Assembly (NCBI GenBank): GCA_002839705.1
Contig: PGYO01000007.1
Coordinates: 34,257-98,256, forward strand
Origin: Methanobacteriales archaeon HGW-Methanobacteriales-1
GTDB taxonomy: Archaea > Methanobacteriota > Methanobacteria > Methanobacteriales > Methanobacteriaceae
Length of the DNA: 64,000 nucleotides
Direction of reading: 5' to 3'
Shown here: positions 47,023 to 58,383 of the stretch, one piece after another
Numbering within the stretch: the stretch's first letter is position 1
Layout: each line of letters begins with the position of its first letter
The notes under the pieces: model-generated
What the model was told of the DNA's origin: nothing
What the model saw: only the letters and a program-made list of their open reading frames with translations
Databases searched by the model: none
Translations under genes and position numbers: made by a program

Positions 47023-47343
47023 TTAAATTAGTAAATGTTTGGAACATTCATCAATGGCCTGTTTGACTTCACAATCCAGCTGTAAAGGTTTTATTCCTAG
47101 CTTTCTGAGTTCTATGATAGGTTCTTTTCCTATTTTACTGCAAATAACTGCTTTACAATCATTAATAAGATCTATAGATGCTACCCATCGTTCCTGATGA
47201 TTATTTACTGGTATGGGGGTTTTTTCCCGTATCTCATCAAATTTAAATTCACCATCTTCAATTTTATACACTAAAAATTGGTTTGCATCTCCAAAATGCA
47301 GATCTATTACTTTTCCATTAGTGGAAGCTACTGCTATTTTCAA
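47023..47343 (-). CDS. NifX/NifB-C-terminal-family Fe-Mo cofactor protein
   Basis: A 106-residue protein of the dinitrogenase iron-molybdenum cofactor family. The pattern [27 protein letters not shown] and [25 protein letters not shown] is typical. These proteins bind FeMo-co or its precursor during assembly. It lies 97 bp after nifN. No nifB was found in the window, so that gene must be elsewhere. Confidence 0.85.
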   Translation of the reverse strand: MKIAVASTNGKVIDLHFGDANQFLVYKIEDGEFKFDEIREKTPIPVNNHQERWVASIDLINDCKAVICSKIGKEPIIELRKLGIKPLQLDCEVKQAIDECSKHLLI

Positions 47344-47440
47344 TTAAATCTCCTCTTTAATTTTTTAACCTAAAATTGGTTTGGACATAACTTTAGACAT
47401 GTTTTCAGACTTATAATATCTGAAGCCTAGTGCCCTTTTT

Positions 47441-48937
47441 TTAGATTTTAGATTCACAGGATTCATCGTATGGATGAGACTGGGCTTCTTCTGTGATTTC
47501 CTCTATATTTTTTTCCTTTTCTTCCCTTTCTTTTTCTTCATTTTTTTCATTTAATATCTCATAACCAGACTCATCATAGTAATAGTCCAGTATGGTGTTG
47601 GTTATACGATCCACAAATTCAATTCCACCACTATATCCTAAAACAGATATTCTCTGGGCCCCTAAACGATCGAATATGGGGAAACCTGCTCTAAATAATG
47701 GAATTCCTTCTTCATTGGCCATACTGGCTCCATAGGAATTTCCAATTAATATATCTGTTTTAACTTTTTTAATTTCCTGATGCATATCATAAAGATCTCC
47801 TCCAGCCAATATAACTGGATTAAATCCTTTTTCTTCTGCAATAAGTTTTATATCTTCTTCGAATCTTTTACTTTCAGCACCAGTGCATAATACTGTAGGA
47901 ATCATTCCCATTTCCGCTGTAAAACTTGCCATTCCAGATACAAAGTCAGGGTCTCCGAATATGGCCACTTTGCGGTGATAATTGTAGGCGTGAGCATCCA
48001 CCATAGCATCTATTAATCTGCCTCTGTCATTTTCAATTGAATCTGGGATTTCCAGGTCTGCTAAGCGGCACACGGACTTAATAAACTGGTCGGTATTTTC
48101 TACACCCAGAGGTAATGGTCCAGAAACTAATTCCACTCCGAATTTCTTTTGTAAAAATACTCCTGCGGAATCTACATGTTTAGATAATGCAATAGTACCA
48201 ATAGAGTTGGTAGTATCTTGAATTTCTTCAATACTGGTTCCGCCATCGTATAAATTCAAGGCAGCCTCTGACAATGGAGCATCCAGGTTTTCAGAAGTGT
48301 CAGTTAGCATTATACTTTCGCAGTTGAGGTCAGCTAAAATGCTTTTAACTTCTCTAACTTCAGCCGGGGTTAAATTACCAGTTATGATATTTATTTTCCC
48401 ATTGTGACTGGTCTCATTAGGATTGGTGGAAATAGCTAAATGCTCAACCAGAGCTTTTATAGTACTATCATATCCTTCAATATGTGTTCCCGAATAACTG
48501 GGAGTGGATATGGGTATAATCTCGGGTAATATCTGCCCAGGATTTGCTTCTTCAAATTTCCGAATTATTCCTTCCATATCATCTCCAATAGTTTCGGTAA
48601 GACAGCTGGAAGTGACAGCAATAAGGCTGGGAGATTGCTTTTCAGTTATATTTTTAAGGGCATTCATTAAGTTGAATTCACCACCGTAGATAACGGTTTT
48701 TTCGCTCATGGATGTTGAAGCAACTTCTATAGGTTCTTTGAAATGTCTTGTAAGCTGGAATCTCATGTAGGTACTGCAACCCTGTGATCCGTGTATGAGT
48801 GGCATGGTGTTTTTAACCCCTAGCAAGGCTTGAATGGCCCCCATAGGCTGGCACATTTTAGCAGGATTCACCACAGAGAATTTTTTATCATGGTGTGCTT
48901 TCTCAAAGCCGGGCTGATTTTCTTGACAGTTGTGCAT
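47441..48937 (-). CDS. nifN: Nitrogenase cofactor scaffold NifN
   Basis: A 498-residue NifK-like protein that forms the scaffold with NifE on which FeMo-co matures. It starts [31 protein letters not shown], in common with NifK, and keeps [12 protein letters not shown] and a [17 protein letters not shown] strand. The C-terminus is extended by a low-complexity Glu/Lys stretch (about 460-498). It follows nifE after 126 bp. Confidence 0.9.
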   Translation of the reverse strand: MHNCQENQPGFEKAHHDKKFSVVNPAKMCQPMGAIQALLGVKNTMPLIHGSQGCSTYMRFQLTRHFKEPIEVASTSMSEKTVIYGGEFNLMNALKNITEKQSPSLIAVTSSCLTETIGDDMEGIIRKFEEANPGQILPEIIPISTPSYSGTHIEGYDSTIKALVEHLAISTNPNETSHNGKINIITGNLTPAEVREVKSILADLNCESIMLTDTSENLDAPLSEAALNLYDGGTSIEEIQDTTNSIGTIALSKHVDSAGVFLQKKFGVELVSGPLPLGVENTDQFIKSVCRLADLEIPDSIENDRGRLIDAMVDAHAYNYHRKVAIFGDPDFVSGMASFTAEMGMIPTVLCTGAESKRFEEDIKLIAEEKGFNPVILAGGDLYDMHQEIKKVKTDILIGNSYGASMANEEGIPLFRAGFPIFDRLGAQRISVLGYSGGIEFVDRITNTILDYYYDESGYEILNEKNEEKEREEKEKNIEEITEEAQSHPYDESCESKI

Positions 48938-49063
48938 ATAATCACTTCTTTAAAAGTTTACTTAGAATTTTTAATTTTTCAATTACACTATTTTTCTCTA
49001 TTTTTTCCGCTTTTTAAATCTCAAATAAGTCTCTAAGATTTAATTTACTACTTAATCTCCAAA

Positions 49064-50419
49064 TTAATCCCTCAAACTTTTAGAAGTTAAATCAAACACT
49101 GGACTGGAAACTGAAGCATCTACCTCTTTTGCAAAACTTATAAATCCTTTAAAACCGGCAAATGCAGATATTCTGTCGTGATTGAAGTCGCAGAATGGAA
49201 CTCCCAGTTTTAAGGATATGTATTTTTCCTTAGCCCCTGATATGAGAAGATTTGGTCGGTATTTTTTAAGTAAGCGGGCCAGTTCAGTGGAATTGGCATC
49301 ATCCACAATTATGGTACCGTCCCGGACCACTTCTTTGATTTTTTCATAATCTTCCTGGATTCCATTTTTGGTCCCGGACATCATGACATCCATGCCCAGT
49401 TCTTCAAAGGCTCTAACCAAAGACCAGGCTTTGTTCCCACCCACATAAAGGGCTACTGTTTTCCCTGTTAAACGTTTTTTATGCGTGTTAATTTCATCTT
49501 GTACTTCTTCCAAACCCCGGGCAATGATTTCTTCACTGCGCTCTATCATTTCTTCGTCCCCAAAGAAATCGGCTATATCACGCAATGAGGCCACGGTTTG
49601 TTCCAGACCAAAGAAGTTGACTTTCAGGGATGGTATTCCGTATTTCTTTTCCATTTTTTTGGCCAGGTAATTGGAAGATTTCTGGCACTGTACTATGTTG
49701 AGTTTTACCCGGTGAGATTGGGCTATTTCTTCCACATAGGAGTCTCCAGTCATGGTGGCCACTACATTTATTCCCATTTCTTCTAGGAGTGGTTTTATGC
49801 CCCAGAGATCTCCGGCCACATTGAATTCCCCTACAATGTTTATATCGTAGGGGGTTGTTTGTTCTGGTTCTTTAGTGCCGATTACGCTATCCAATAAAGC
49901 GTCACAACCGATCCAGTGGCCTTTGGTTTTATTGTGGTCCTGAAAGCCTTCAGACTGCACGGGAACTACTCTACATTTGGTAACTTCTGATGCTTTTTTA
50001 CAAACTGCTTTTATATCGTCTCCAATAACACCAGAAACGCAGGTGGCATAAACAAATATTGCTCCGGGATTGTAAAGTTTTTTGAGTTCTATTATGCTTT
50101 CATAGAGTTTCTTTTCCCCACCAAAGACTATGTCTTTCTCTCTTAAGTCGGTGGAGCATCCTTTTTTGTAAAGATCGTCTCGAGAGGATTTACTCCCTCT
50201 TATGTCCCAGGTGCATGAAGCACAACCAACAGGCCCGTGTACCAGGTGAATAGAATCGGTAATGGGCATTAAAACGATTCTTGCACCACCAAAAACACAG
50301 GTTCTTTGAGTGACCGTTCCTGGTAGGCTGGCTTTATCACAACTAGGGATTGATAACCCATCTCCTTTTACACACATGTGTTTTTTACGAGATTCAAATG
50401 TTTCAATAACTGGTTCCAT
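49064..50419 (-). CDS. nifE: Nitrogenase cofactor scaffold NifE
   Basis: A 451-residue NifD-like protein. Landmarks are CVFGGARIVLMPITDSIHLVHGPVGCASC, YATCVSGVIGDDIKAVC and GFQDHNKTKGHWIGCDALL. With NifN it holds the cofactor precursor. The 270-bp spacer before it is AT-rich with no gene; no GGAA-N6-TTCC operator is seen there, so nifEN probably depends on read-through from nifH or a different promoter. Confidence 0.92.
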   Translation of the reverse strand: MEPVIETFESRKKHMCVKGDGLSIPSCDKASLPGTVTQRTCVFGGARIVLMPITDSIHLVHGPVGCASCTWDIRGSKSSRDDLYKKGCSTDLREKDIVFGGEKKLYESIIELKKLYNPGAIFVYATCVSGVIGDDIKAVCKKASEVTKCRVVPVQSEGFQDHNKTKGHWIGCDALLDSVIGTKEPEQTTPYDINIVGEFNVAGDLWGIKPLLEEMGINVVATMTGDSYVEEIAQSHRVKLNIVQCQKSSNYLAKKMEKKYGIPSLKVNFFGLEQTVASLRDIADFFGDEEMIERSEEIIARGLEEVQDEINTHKKRLTGKTVALYVGGNKAWSLVRAFEELGMDVMMSGTKNGIQEDYEKIKEVVRDGTIIVDDANSTELARLLKKYRPNLLISGAKEKYISLKLGVPFCDFNHDRISAFAGFKGFISFAKEVDASVSSPVFDLTSKSLRD

Positions 50420-50689
50420 TTTAATACCTCAAATAATTAAATAATATAATTTTAATACTATCCGAATTCACTTATAAATTCAAATAGACGGTAAATAGGA
50501 TTATTCTACTTTATTTCAATTTAAATTTCTAATTAATCTCTAATCAACTGATTTTACTATTTTTATTAAAAATTCTATTAAAAAATAAAATCTAAGGTCT
50601 TAATTGACCTTTACAATTTTTATAGATTGTAGTGATTTAGAGGATTGTATATGTTTAATTAATTTAATTATCTAATATCCATCCTTTAT

Positions 50690-52075
50690 TCACTGTTGCA
50701 ACTTCCAGTGTTCATGTTCATAGTATTTTTCCAATACTGTATTGGTAATTAAATCTATGAGATGCATACCACCATTGTATCCAATAATTGGTTTTCTGTG
50801 ATAACCTACACGATCAAATACTGGAAAACCTACTCTTATTAGAGGTATTCCTTGTTCAATGGAAATTAAACGAGCATCTGAACTTCCAATCATAAGATCA
50901 ACTGGATTTTCCTGGAGATATACTTCCAGTGCTCTTAAATCCTGCCCCACCATGGTATCAATTTCCACACCGGTCTCTTTACCTACTTTTTCTATGTCTT
51001 CTACGAATTCTTTGCTATCGGATCCTGTGAGAACCAGTTGCGGTTCCATTCCCAGCTCACCTACAAATCGGGCCATTCCAGCAGTTACTTCTGGGTCTCC
51101 GTAGATGGCCACGGTTCGCCCGTGTAAGTATCTACCGGCTAAATCTGCCATGGAATCTATGAGTAATCCTCTCTCATCCAGCATGGTATCTGGAATGTCC
51201 TGACCGGTGATCTTTTTGAGATTTCGCAGTAATTGGTCGGTATTTTGAACTCCTATAGGAATAGGTCCCAGTTGAGCAGGGACATTGTATTTTTTCTCCA
51301 GAGATAAAGCTCCTGAACCTGCATATTTGCATAATGATATAGTACCCATACTATTGGCAGAATCCTCAATTTCTTCTACAGTAGTTCCTCCTTTAGGATA
51401 ATATGGTTTGAGCTCTGCTGCAGAAGGCCGAAGTGGGGAATCAAATGGGTCAGAAATATCAGTTAATATGATTCCTTCAGTATCCATGAGACTCAGGATA
51501 TGTTTTATTTCCCTTATATCTCCGGGATTAATCATACCTGGGATAATATTGATTTTTTCATTAGGTTCGGATGGTTCGGCTACGTGATCGGCCAGAGCCT
51601 TTATGGTGTTATCATACCCCTTAAGGTGGGTTTCCACGAAACTAGGAGTGCTTATAGGCACTATTTTTAACTTTTCAGCTTCTTTTTCCCCCAATTTTTT
51701 CTTTAATTCTTCTTTAGCAGATGCTATGAATCCAATTATATCATCACCAATAATCTCACTGGAACAGGTGGTTATGACTCCAATCATGGAAGGATCTAAT
51801 CTTATGGCCACATTCTGAATACCTTCTACCAGATTTCTACGGCCTCCAAAAACAGCTGCATCCTCGTGAAGAGAGGTTACTGCGATTTCAGAGGGTTCTC
51901 GGAAATGTCTGGAAAGAGAGTACCTTACAAAGGAAGAACATCCCTGGGAACCGTGGACCAGAGGAACCGCTCTTTTAATCCCAGTGACCGCCCACATGGC
52001 CCCTAATGGTTGGCATGTTTTCAAGGGGTTTATTACGGCGCTTCTCTCTTTTTTTAAAATATTTATAGAGCTCAT
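50690..52075 (-). CDS. nifK: Nitrogenase molybdenum-iron protein beta chain
   Basis: A 461-residue beta subunit of dinitrogenase. P-cluster cysteines are visible in NPLKTCQPLGAMWAVTG, HGSQGCSSFVRYSLSRHF and TTCSSEIIGDD. Its ATG overlaps the nifD stop by one base. It is shorter than the proteobacterial NifK, lacking the N-terminal extension, as is usual in methanogens and clostridia. Confidence 0.94.
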   Translation of the reverse strand: MSSINILKKERSAVINPLKTCQPLGAMWAVTGIKRAVPLVHGSQGCSSFVRYSLSRHFREPSEIAVTSLHEDAAVFGGRRNLVEGIQNVAIRLDPSMIGVITTCSSEIIGDDIIGFIASAKEELKKKLGEKEAEKLKIVPISTPSFVETHLKGYDNTIKALADHVAEPSEPNEKINIIPGMINPGDIREIKHILSLMDTEGIILTDISDPFDSPLRPSAAELKPYYPKGGTTVEEIEDSANSMGTISLCKYAGSGALSLEKKYNVPAQLGPIPIGVQNTDQLLRNLKKITGQDIPDTMLDERGLLIDSMADLAGRYLHGRTVAIYGDPEVTAGMARFVGELGMEPQLVLTGSDSKEFVEDIEKVGKETGVEIDTMVGQDLRALEVYLQENPVDLMIGSSDARLISIEQGIPLIRVGFPVFDRVGYHRKPIIGYNGGMHLIDLITNTVLEKYYEHEHWKLQQ

Positions 52076-53544
52076 TATTTTGCCTCTTCTATTGCTGCGG
52101 TCTCTAATTCTTGAGTGGGATCCACAATATCTGGTTCTTCAGTTTCCTGGAATTCAAGGAAATTCCACACTGGGTTGTAAATTGCAGAATACATATCTCT
52201 AGCCAGGTTCAGGAATCCTTCAAATCCTATGTAAGGTCCGTTTTCGTATGAATGGATTAATAGAGATGGAATTCCTAATTTATGGATTAGATATTTCTCT
52301 TTTACTCCACACATGATTAAGTCTATGTCGTAATCTTCTACCAGTTCTTCTAGTTCTATGGTGTTTGGATCGTCTATTACGAGTGCTCCTTCTTTAACTC
52401 TATCTTTCATCTTCTGAAATCCGTCTTCGTGTTCAAACATGGATGAAACACCAGTGGTTTCCATTCCTAATTCTTGTTCAATAGGTACTGAAATGTGGTA
52501 ACTTTTAGGCCCACCAGAGAAGATGAATGCCTTTTTACCAGTTAATTTTTTTCGATAGAATTCTAATTCAGGTCCTACTTTTGCCATTCTATTGGCTATG
52601 ACTTGATCAGCTTTATCTTCCAGTCCAAAGAATCTGGCAATCTGTTTCAGGTTTTTAGCACAGTACTGGGTACTGAAGAAATCAGTTTTAATATATGGAA
52701 TTCCATATTTGTCTTCAATCATTTGGGCAATGTAGGTGGATGATCTTTGACACCTAACCACACTCAATTTGGCACGGTGCATCCAGGAAATTTCGTGGTG
52801 GCTACTGTCTCCAGTAAAGGTGGTTAAACAATTTATTCCTATTTCTTTAAAGTAATCTTTAAGTAGCCATAGATCCCCGTCAATATTGTACTCTCCAATG
52901 AGATTTATATCGTAGGGGGTGGTTTTGGGAGGTTCTGCAGTACCTACCAGTTGACTAAAGAGTACATTGTTCCCAATGGTGTGTCCTTTGGATTGGCTTG
53001 GCCCCGCAAAACCTGGTGCATTAAAGGCAATGATAGGTTTACCTATCTCTTCTTCCATCTCTTTGGCCAGACCGTCCATATCATCCCCAATTAATCCTGT
53101 GGTACAAGTGGCATAGAGGTATATGGCACTTACAAAGGGAAATTCTTTGTTAGTATCTCGAATGGCCTGTCTTAGTTTTTTAATTCCTCCAAATACTACG
53201 TCAGATTCCTGTAAATCTGTTCCTATAATATATTTGATGTTGAAATCTTTAATAGGGAATTCACTGCCATCCGGCATGGTAGTGGTAGTAGGGTATCTTT
53301 TAGTACCATATCCATAAACGGTACATCCTACTGGTGAGTGCACAATATGTGCTACGTCTTTTAAAGCTCCAGTTATAACTCCTTTAGCTCCGGCAAATGC
53401 ACATCCACGTTCTGTCATGGATCCCGGAATAGTTTTTATATTACATTTAGGGAGACAGTCTGCGGGATCATCGCAGTGTTTTACATAGGTGTGCTCCTTT
53501 CGCTCAGGGATATCTTTTGAAACTTCAAAAAGTTTAAAAGGCAT
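52075..53544 (-). CDS. nifD: Nitrogenase molybdenum-iron protein alpha chain
   Basis: A 489-residue alpha subunit that carries FeMo-co. The P-cluster region is [12 protein letters not shown] and [12 protein letters not shown]. The cofactor cysteine is in [12 protein letters not shown] and the cofactor histidine in [29 protein letters not shown] preserves the Gln and His that line the active site. A C-terminal acidic tail (about 460-489) is extra. It has no vnfG/anfG neighbour, so it is a Mo enzyme. Confidence 0.94.
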   Translation of the reverse strand: MPFKLFEVSKDIPERKEHTYVKHCDDPADCLPKCNIKTIPGSMTERGCAFAGAKGVITGALKDVAHIVHSPVGCTVYGYGTKRYPTTTTMPDGSEFPIKDFNIKYIIGTDLQESDVVFGGIKKLRQAIRDTNKEFPFVSAIYLYATCTTGLIGDDMDGLAKEMEEEIGKPIIAFNAPGFAGPSQSKGHTIGNNVLFSQLVGTAEPPKTTPYDINLIGEYNIDGDLWLLKDYFKEIGINCLTTFTGDSSHHEISWMHRAKLSVVRCQRSSTYIAQMIEDKYGIPYIKTDFFSTQYCAKNLKQIARFFGLEDKADQVIANRMAKVGPELEFYRKKLTGKKAFIFSGGPKSYHISVPIEQELGMETTGVSSMFEHEDGFQKMKDRVKEGALVIDDPNTIELEELVEDYDIDLIMCGVKEKYLIHKLGIPSLLIHSYENGPYIGFEGFLNLARDMYSAIYNPVWNFLEFQETEEPDIVDPTQELETAAIEEAK

Positions 53545-53633
53545 TTATTCATCTCCTAATAACTTTGATTAGCTTGATTGTTTATTTTTTGATTCAATCA
53601 ATGATTATAAATGGATAATAGCAATTTTGTTCA

Positions 53634-54005
53634 CTACAAAATTGCAGCATCTCCACTTTCTTTTGTTCTGACTCTAACCGCATCTTCTACGGGACAAATA
53701 AATATTTTTCCGTCTCCTATTTGTTCAGTACAGTTTACTTTCATTATGGCTTCCACAACCAGTGACACATCATCTTCCAGAACCACTAAGGTGATCATTC
53801 TTTTGGGAATGTATCTCAGACATTTTTCATCTGCAGGATCGATGCCAGTGGTATCTACACTGAAATTCACTTCATTAATAATTGCTTTCTGGTTTCCACG
53901 ACCGATTACTCGGTTAGCAGTCATAGCCGGGAAACCTAAAGAATCCAGAACTTCTTTGGTTTGAGCCATTTTATTAGGGCGTATAATGGCAATAATTTCT
54001 TTCAA
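53634..54005 (-). CDS. nifI2: Nitrogenase PII-like regulator NifI2
   Basis: A 123-residue GlnB/PII-family protein. With NifI1 it forms the complex that binds dinitrogenase and switches it off after ammonium addition; 2-oxoglutarate relieves this. The start is set at TTG (MKEIIAIIRPNK), eight bases after GGAGG. GRGNQKAIINEVNF is the T-loop region, longer than in NifI1. Placement between nifH and nifD is typical of methanogens. Confidence 0.92.
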   Translation of the reverse strand: MKEIIAIIRPNKMAQTKEVLDSLGFPAMTANRVIGRGNQKAIINEVNFSVDTTGIDPADEKCLRYIPKRMITLVVLEDDVSLVVEAIMKVNCTEQIGDGKIFICPVEDAVRVRTKESGDAAIL

Positions 54006-54022
54006 TTTTAACACCTCCGCCC

Positions 54023-54340
54023 TTAAAGACCTTTAGTTCTTGTTCTAACAGTATAAACTTCTTCTACAGGGCTGATGAACAATTTTCCATCTCCAATATT
54101 TCCTGTAAATGCGTTTTCATTAATTATATCCACAATCTGCTCAATAGATTCATCTTCAGCAACTAACATGAGCATTAACTTAGGGATCTCATCATAATAG
54201 ATAGTTTCTAATTGAATTCCCTTTTGTTTCCCCCGGCCAATTACATCCATTTTAGTGAGAGCAACATATCCTGCTTCATCCAGTGCGTCAACTACTTTTT
54301 CAGCCTTCTCTGGCCTTATAATAGCTCTAACCATTTTCAT
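54023..54340 (-). CDS. nifI1: Nitrogenase PII-like regulator NifI1
   Basis: A 105-residue PII-family protein (MVRAIIRPEKAEKVVDALDEAGYVALTKMDVIGRG, then TGNIGDGKLFISPVEE). It lacks the tyrosine uridylylation site of bacterial GlnB. Its partner gene nifI2 follows closely. It probably shares the nifH transcript, 74 bp after nifH. Confidence 0.92.
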   Translation of the reverse strand: MKMVRAIIRPEKAEKVVDALDEAGYVALTKMDVIGRGKQKGIQLETIYYDEIPKLMLMLVAEDESIEQIVDIINENAFTGNIGDGKLFISPVEEVYTVRTRTKGL

Positions 54341-54414
54341 TTCAATCTTTCCTAATTTTTTTCCTTTAATTCTGTAACTGATAATTTATCTTTATATGAT
54401 AAATCCAATGGATT

Positions 54415-55272
<858 letters not shown>

Positions 55273-55313
55273 TTAAATATATTATCAAAAATTTTCCGAA
55301 ATAGACGGAATAC

Positions 55314-55327
55314 GGAATCATACTTCC
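55314..55327. promoter_or_regulatory. NrpR operator at nifH promoter
   Basis: GGAA-TCATAC-TTCC, a perfect match to the GGAA-N6-TTCC operator known for NrpR in Methanococcus, with an extra C/G pair outside. The minus-strand TATA (CATTTATATAG, about 55350-55360) lies some 25-30 bp upstream, so the operator covers the start of transcription. The rest of the 340-bp spacer to trmO is AT-rich with no gene seen. Confidence 0.8.
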
Positions 55328-55600
55328 GACAAAGAAGCATTGTTCATTTTTCTATATAAATGTTTCTATTTTGGATAAAAAATTGGAAGATTACTTGAAT
55401 ATTCAAACAAGAATTTTCTATATTAATGAACAATTATGTACCATATTTAATATATTTTGGAAAAATCCATAATATTATAAATTATTAGTGATAATATTCA
55501 AAATTACCTGAATATTAATGAATCATTAAATGACTAACATAATTACTCATAATTAATAGATTAATTAACTCGATATGCAAGAAAATACTAGAGGTAAATA

Positions 55601-56101
55601 ATGGAAGAAATAAAAGAAATAAAGTACTCACCCATTGGGACGATCCACTCTCCATTTACAAGCCTGGAGGGAATGCCTATACAACCAGTAGGGGCCTGTG
55701 GAATAAAAGGAACTATTCAATTAAAAGAAAAATATGAAGGAGGTTTAAGTGATCTGGATGGATTTTCACACTTAATTCTCATATATCACCTTCATCTTAG
55801 CAATGGTTATGTATTGAAGGTAAAACCATTTTTAGATAACGAAAAAAGAGGAATTTTTGCTACTCGAGCACCTAAAAGGCCCAATCCTATCGGAATTTCT
55901 GTAGTGAAGCTGGAAAATATTCAAGGGAATATAATTCATATTTCAAATGTGGATATTGCTGATGGTACCCCTCTTTTAGATATAAAACCATATATTCCTC
56001 ATTTTGATAGAAATGAAGATGATGAAATTTGCATAGGTTGGTTTGAGGATAAACACCATGAAGCAGCTAATAAAAAATCAGACGATAGATTTTTGAATTA
56101 A
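55601..56101 (+). CDS. tRNA (N6-threonylcarbamoyladenosine37-N6)-methyltransferase TrmO family
   Basis: A 166-residue UPF0066/TsaA-family beta-barrel protein. The pattern is YSPIGTIHSPF, then DLDGFSHLILIYHLHLS and FATRAPKRPNPIGISVVKL, the SAM-binding block. In bacteria the family methylates t6A37 of tRNA; the archaeal members are less studied. AGAGGTAAATA is the ribosome site. It is divergent from nifH and probably unrelated to nitrogen fixation. Confidence 0.85.
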   Translation: MEEIKEIKYSPIGTIHSPFTSLEGMPIQPVGACGIKGTIQLKEKYEGGLSDLDGFSHLILIYHLHLSNGYVLKVKPFLDNEKRGIFATRAPKRPNPIGISVVKLENIQGNIIHISNVDIADGTPLLDIKPYIPHFDRNEDDEICIGWFEDKHHEAANKKSDDRFLN

Positions 56102-56329
56102 ATTTTTTTATTTATTTTATTTTTTATTAAATATATCGAAATTAGCTAAATTTGTAAATTTAATATAATATTTTCAAAACTCAATTTCTCTTTTTATTTA
56201 AAATTTTCATAATTATTTTTGTTCGTCCCATTAGATATGTATATCTATGTATATCGCTATTCATATTAATCAAATTTTGAATAATTAAAAATAAAAAAAT
56301 AATTAGCTAAAGTAAATAGTATAAAAAAT

Positions 56330-56422
56330 TTATAATGGGTTTTTATTGAGTAACTGGCTCATTAAAGTAACGAAAATAAAGCTTAAAATAAGCAATACTA
56401 AAATAGTTATAGTTGTATCCAT
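56330..56422 (-). CDS. 30-residue single-TM membrane peptide
   Basis: An ATG-to-TAA frame that begins MDTTITILVLLILSFIFVTL and ends with a short polar, basic tail, giving one transmembrane helix. AGGTGTTAAT directly before the ATG is a strong archaeal ribosome site, which makes this more than a chance frame. It lies downstream of nrpR on the same strand, 151 bp after its stop. The flanking spacers on both sides are AT-rich with no other gene. Function unknown. Confidence 0.55.
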   Translation of the reverse strand: MDTTITILVLLILSFIFVTLMSQLLNKNPL

Positions 56423-56573
56423 ATTAACACCTATTAATTTTTAAATATTTTTATTATAATTTTCTATTTCAATTATTTTTATTTTATTTTATTACCTTAT
56501 AAATCTTGATATAAAAAATTTAATAAATTTTCAAATAATTTCTTATTGTTGTGAATAAAATGGTTTATTTAGA

Positions 56574-58280
56574 TTAAATAATCTTTTCTAATTCCTTAAG
56601 TTTAACCAAGGTTTCCACAGCTTTAGGTTCTACAGAAATGCCCTGTTCTTTAACCGCTGCTAAAGGATTTAAACCACCCGGAGCAACTATTCCTACTCTA
56701 TAACGCTCTACTTTAGCATTATAAACCAATTCACTGGGTTCTCCAATTTTAAGCACGGATAATCCAGCATCTTGTATATGTGATAATATTTCTAGCGCAT
56801 GGGGCCGGGCCAAATATGGAATTTCTTTTAAGCCGGCCAACAATCGACCGTATCCAGTAAGAGCTTCATTAACAGAGGTCATGTCTTTGGAGATATATAT
56901 TTCGTGAGGATCCAGTGAAGAACCACTGTATGCGGTTAGTTCTACGAATCGGGGCCCTTTTTCCTCCATTTCTAGAATTCCACCGTATTTTGGAGTGGAC
57001 ATTATTCCGTTTTTGATTAAAATCCCGTCCACAGTCAAGCTGCACACGGTAGCAATCCCTTTTTTATTTTTATCCTCTGGATGGGCCACTATTTTATAAA
57101 AAGGACTGGTACAATACTCGGGATGATCTTTGAAAATTTCGCCCATAATTTCCAGAGATTCTTCTAGATGTTCTTTAGTTACATATGATATATTGGCAAT
57201 CATATGTCCTTTTTGAGTCTGAGGATCAAAATCGACTTTTTGTATTAAATTCCAGGCCTTTGAAAGTAAAAATTTAACTTTCTGCTCGTTTTCGTCATTA
57301 GATGATTTTAAGACACTCTTAAATGATCCAATTTTATTTAGTTCACTGTAATCCATTAAATTTTCAGCTAATTTAATGTTAACCTCAAATCCAGCTTCTT
57401 TAGCAGCACAAAGGGGAGCAATTCCTCCAGTCACGGCAATTCCCACCATATTATCTTCTACAGGAACTCCTAGAACAGATTCCCCATCTTCTCCTATTTT
57501 GAGCATACCTGAAATTCCAATTTTTTCTAATTTCTGGAACATCTGCTTTGCTATTTCTTTAGAAGAGCTAGGTATAATTCTAAAGTTTGCTGGTATCATT
57601 CCCTGACCTTCTCGAACTACATTTAAAACAGAAGTCATTTCTTTAGCAGTAAAAGCTTCTAGTGGGGTCATGGAGGTTTTTTGATAAGCAATTAACTCGG
57701 TAAAATGAGTAGGTGTGTAATCTTCCACATTTACAATCCCCCCATACTGGGGAATCACAGGTATTCCTTCATTAAGGAGCATACCATCAATAGTGGTTCC
57801 ACAAACTGTTTTCAGTAGAACCTCTTTTTGGGAACTTTGTTCATTAATTGTTTCATCGATTTGAACCAGAGGGCTTACACCTATACCTCCTTCGAAAACC
57901 TCTTTTATGATATTCAAGGCTTTCTTATCATTAAAACTGGAAGTATTTACCACTACTTTGCCCTTAGCTTTAACTGCATCAAGGGTAGTCTGATAAATCA
58001 TACTTTCAAATTTTGAGAAAATAAAATCTACTTGATCGTAAATTAGACCTTTTTTCAATTCATTAAGGCCTTTATTGGTTATTTCTCTCCCGGCGTATCC
58101 TATACGTTCGGTAAATCCTTTTTCATCCAGGATACGCATGTGATAGCGTACAGCACGTTCCCCTAGGTTATAACCTTTTCTTTTTAATTCTTCAGCGATG
58201 GTTTTTGCTCCAAGAACCTCCTCGCGGTCAGCGAGAATCCTTAGAATTTCCATCATCTTTTGATCAGTTTCATTGGGCAT
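56574..58280 (-). CDS. nrpR: Nitrogen repressor NrpR
   Basis: A 568-residue repressor with an N-terminal winged helix (about 8-75; LADREEVLGAKTIAEELKRKGYNLGERAVRYHMRIL) and two homologous NrpR (DUF128) domains, about 80-325 and 335-568. Both share the VAVTGG/VAPGGL and TAYQKTSMTPLEAF/TAYSGSSLDPHEIY patterns. NrpR binds GGAA-N6-TTCC when nitrogen is plentiful and is released by 2-oxoglutarate. The full two-domain form is present. Adjacent targets nifH and glnA have the operator. Confidence 0.93.
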   Translation of the reverse strand: MPNETDQKMMEILRILADREEVLGAKTIAEELKRKGYNLGERAVRYHMRILDEKGFTERIGYAGREITNKGLNELKKGLIYDQVDFIFSKFESMIYQTTLDAVKAKGKVVVNTSSFNDKKALNIIKEVFEGGIGVSPLVQIDETINEQSSQKEVLLKTVCGTTIDGMLLNEGIPVIPQYGGIVNVEDYTPTHFTELIAYQKTSMTPLEAFTAKEMTSVLNVVREGQGMIPANFRIIPSSSKEIAKQMFQKLEKIGISGMLKIGEDGESVLGVPVEDNMVGIAVTGGIAPLCAAKEAGFEVNIKLAENLMDYSELNKIGSFKSVLKSSNDENEQKVKFLLSKAWNLIQKVDFDPQTQKGHMIANISYVTKEHLEESLEIMGEIFKDHPEYCTSPFYKIVAHPEDKNKKGIATVCSLTVDGILIKNGIMSTPKYGGILEMEEKGPRFVELTAYSGSSLDPHEIYISKDMTSVNEALTGYGRLLAGLKEIPYLARPHALEILSHIQDAGLSVLKIGEPSELVYNAKVERYRVGIVAPGGLNPLAAVKEQGISVEPKAVETLVKLKELEKII

Positions 58281-58383
58281 TTGATTACCACCCTAATAAT
58301 GTTAGAGGGGGTCTTATATAAGTCTTATTTAAAATTAACAGGAAATAAAATAATATTAAAATAAAAAATTAAATTATTAGAGA

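Noticed and set aside
50420..50689. Expected NrpR operator before nifE
   Set aside because: No GGAA-N6-TTCC or one-mismatch site was found; the gap shows only AT-rich sequence.
55428..55490. 20-codon frame in the nifH-trmO spacer
   Set aside because: No ribosome site and AT-driven composition; likely chance.
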